From JADJQU01 sp035490315 (lineage in GTDB: Bacteria > Planctomycetota > UBA1135 > GCA-002686595): DNA of 34,801 nucleotides. The notes beneath the pieces are model-generated. The model was not told the origin of the DNA. It worked only from the letters and a program-made list of their open reading frames with translations, and did not search any database. Positions 32,996 to 34,801 of this stretch are shown in pieces (the first letter of the stretch is position 1; each line of letters opens with the position of its first letter). The stretch spans positions 1 through 34,801 of the forward strand of contig DATHET010000262.1 in NCBI GenBank assembly GCA_035490315.1. Reading direction: 5' to 3'. A program made the position numbers and the translations under genes.

Positions 32996-34801
32996 TCAAT
33001 TCCCGACGGTGAACTCCAACCCGCCAGAAAGCGTCGCATTGTTCGGTGGGGCAAATCCGTTGTCGCGGCCCCAGGCTTGGATATCGATCACCGTTCCGGG
33101 GATCCGCAGGTAGAGCGCGGGATTCCCTCCCATCCATCCGGAACCGAAGGCATTGAAGTCGAGCGAGTAGACTCCCGAGCAATCGTTCGGCGGCGGATTG
33201 CCGGAGGAATTCATCGCCAGCGAGCGCTTGATCGGCGAGTTGACGCAGCGCAATCCCCCCAAGAAGGGCAAGGACGCACGACCACCGTTCGTGTAGATGT
33301 ACAGACCGGGCTTGTTGTTGATCACGCTGGTCGTCGCGATCGTGAATCCGAAGCCCGCCGTCGCGCTCGACCCGCCGCTCGCGGAAATCTGCGGCGTGCA
33401 GCCCAGCGAATTCAGCTTCGCGTTGCAATAATTCGCCGTGGCAGTCCAAGGATCCAGCCGCGCGAGCGTGTGCTGGCCGCCGCAAGCCAGCTCGCCGTAG
33501 CGGAATCCCGCTGGCGCTTGAGGCAGGCTGCATTGCCCGCTCGAGTTGTCACCCCAGATGAGGAAAACTCCGTCGGAGCGAAGCGCGGCCGATTGCCGAT
33601 CCCCGTCACCGAAGATCCGCGTGTACTTGAGCCCCGCGGGAAGCGCTGGCACGTTGCACTGGCCGAACGCGTTGTTCCCCCAGGCGGCGATCGTGCCGTT
33701 GCTGCGCAAGGCCAGGCCGTGGTAGCCGCCGCAGGCGATGTCGATGACCTGAAGGCCGGGCGGTGTCGCGGGCACGTTCAGCTGGCCGTCGCTGTTGTAT
33801 CCGAACGCGATCAAGGCGCCGTCGCTGCGCTGCAGCAGGCTGAAGGCCGTGCCCGCCGCGATCCGTTGATAGCTCATGCCCGGCGGGAGAGCGGGCACGC
33901 TGCACTGGCCGGCTCCGTTGCTTCCCCAGGCCCGGACCGTTCCGTCGGATACGCGAGCGAGGGCATGCTGCCAACCGGTGGTGGCTTGCACGTAGCTCAG
34001 CCCGGCGGCGAGGGTCGGCACGACGCACTGGCCGAAACCGTTGTCGCCCCAGGCTCGGATCGAATGGTCCGTGCACGATCCGAGGCTGAAGGTCAGACCG
34101 GCGCTGAGCTCGGTGAAGCCGACTCCGAAGGGAAGCTGCGGCGGATTGCATTGGCCGAAATCGTTGCGTCCCCAGGCCTGCACGGATCCGTCGCTGCGCA
34201 GGGAAAGGGAATGCCCGGCGCCGGCGGCGAGGCGGATGCAGGGCGCCGCCAGGGTGGGTGGCACGCATTGACCATTGGTGTTGTCGCCCGTGGCCATCAA
34301 GGTTCCATCGGACTTGCGCGCCGTGGTGTGCGCGACACCGCAGTCCACGTCGATGTACGAGAGGCCGGGCGGGGGCGGGGTGTTCACGAAGCACTGCCCG
34401 GAGCTGTTAAGGCCGAAACCGACCAGCCTTCCATCGGAGCGCCGAGCGATGGAGTACTGATCACCGCATGCAATCCCCACGTAGGTCACGCCGGGCGGCA
34501 GGGCCGGCACGTTGCACTGACCATAGATGTTGTCTCCCCAGGCCAGGACCGTTCCATCCGACACCAAGCCAAGCGAGTGTCTGAATCCGCCCTCGAGCCG
34601 CGTGAAGCTCAGTCCGGGCGGGAGCACGGGCAGGTTGCATTGACCGAAGGTGTTGCGCCCCCAGGCGACGACGACTCCGTCGGAGCGCTTCGCAAAGGCG
34701 TGCAGAGCCCCGTCGTAGATCGCGACGTAGCTCGTGCCAGGCGGCAAGGCAGGAACGTTGCACTGTCCCTCGGCGTTGAAGCCCCAGGCGACGACCGAGC
34801 C
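32996..34801 (-). CDS. RCC1-repeat protein with planctomycete-type C-terminal domain (copy C), 5' end outside the window
   Basis: The frame is open from the right edge to TGA at 32996-32998, giving 601 visible residues. At least twelve RCC1-like units of about 43 residues are present, with the consensus VxAWGxNxxGQCNVPxLPPGLxYxxxxxGxxHSLALRSDG; the GQC cysteine is conserved in most, as in copy A. The final 147 residues are the shared domain: YCNAKLNSLGCTP, INNKPGLYIYTNGGRASLPF, PPPNDCSGVYSLDFNAF, AWGRDNGFAPPNNATL, ending LEFTVGN. The signal peptide must lie to the right of the window. Copy C is oriented against copy B, and their ends are separated by only 158 bases. Confidence 0.88.
   Translation of the reverse strand, partial: GSVVAWGFNAEGQCNVPALPPGTSYVAIYDGALHAFAKRSDGVVVAWGRNTFGQCNLPVLPPGLSFTRLEGGFRHSLGLVSDGTVLAWGDNIYGQCNVPALPPGVTYVGIACGDQYSIARRSDGRLVGFGLNSSGQCFVNTPPPPGLSYIDVDCGVAHTTARKSDGTLMATGDNTNGQCVPPTLAAPCIRLAAGAGHSLSLRSDGSVQAWGRNDFGQCNPPQLPFGVGFTELSAGLTFSLGSCTDHSIRAWGDNGFGQCVVPTLAAGLSYVQATTGWQHALARVSDGTVRAWGSNGAGQCSVPALPPGMSYQRIAAGTAFSLLQRSDGALIAFGYNSDGQLNVPATPPGLQVIDIACGGYHGLALRSNGTIAAWGNNAFGQCNVPALPAGLKYTRIFGDGDRQSAALRSDGVFLIWGDNSSGQCSLPQAPAGFRYGELACGGQHTLARLDPWTATANYCNAKLNSLGCTPQISASGGSSATAGFGFTIATTSVINNKPGLYIYTNGGRASLPFLGGLRCVNSPIKRSLAMNSSGNPPPNDCSGVYSLDFNAFGSGWMGGNPALYLRIPGTVIDIQAWGRDNGFAPPNNATLSGGLEFTVGN

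Overview
The window looks like a chromosome segment from a high-GC planctomycete, probably an uncultured or little-studied lineage. The support is indirect: large secreted proteins built of RCC1-like repeats or beta-helices, Asp/Asn-rich repeats of the DCNGNGVxDxCE kind, ECF sigma factors close to Ser/Thr kinases with TPR-like sensor halves, and a shared C-terminal domain in three exported proteins. No ribosomal RNA or other phylogenetic marker is present, so the assignment is by gene style only.

Left edge (1-1860): a decayed junction. A gene fragment that may be the end of an AbiEii-type toxin is followed by a 47-base 3' half of a tRNA-Cys gene (451-497), the usual scar of tRNA-targeted integration. 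To its right lie a metallophosphoesterase gene cut short at that scar and a methyltransferase gene without its SAM-binding front end.

1867-8400: a secreted two-part beta-helix protein, an ECF sigma factor, a small unknown protein, a voltage-gated cation channel with a TLEGWND filter resembling calcium-selective channels, and a secreted unknown protein closed by a strong terminator.

8460-16340: a co-directional cluster with gaps of only 52-59 bases. It holds an exported protein resembling the N-terminal part of vitellogenin-type lipid transfer proteins, two tandemly duplicated transmembrane Ser/Thr kinases with TPR-like C-terminal halves, and an ECF sigma factor closely related to the one at 4732. 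A kinase-to-sigma-factor signalling route is the obvious inference.

16626-25203: an RCC1-repeat exported protein; a minus-strand run of a secreted zinc-ribbon-like protein, an ECF sigma factor and a FecR-like anti-sigma protein (the last two overlapping by four bases); then on the plus strand a PPC-domain lipoprotein, a carboxypeptidase-regulatory-like protein and a papain-like/C39-like peptidase.

25326-34801: an alpha/beta hydrolase, a minus-strand SWIM/SNF2 helicase, and two convergent RCC1-repeat genes whose 3' ends face each other across a perfect 52-bp inverted repeat with a 3-base loop. The last gene runs off the right edge. The three RCC1 proteins share a cysteine-containing C-terminal domain of about 147 residues that is the best candidate here for an undescribed module.
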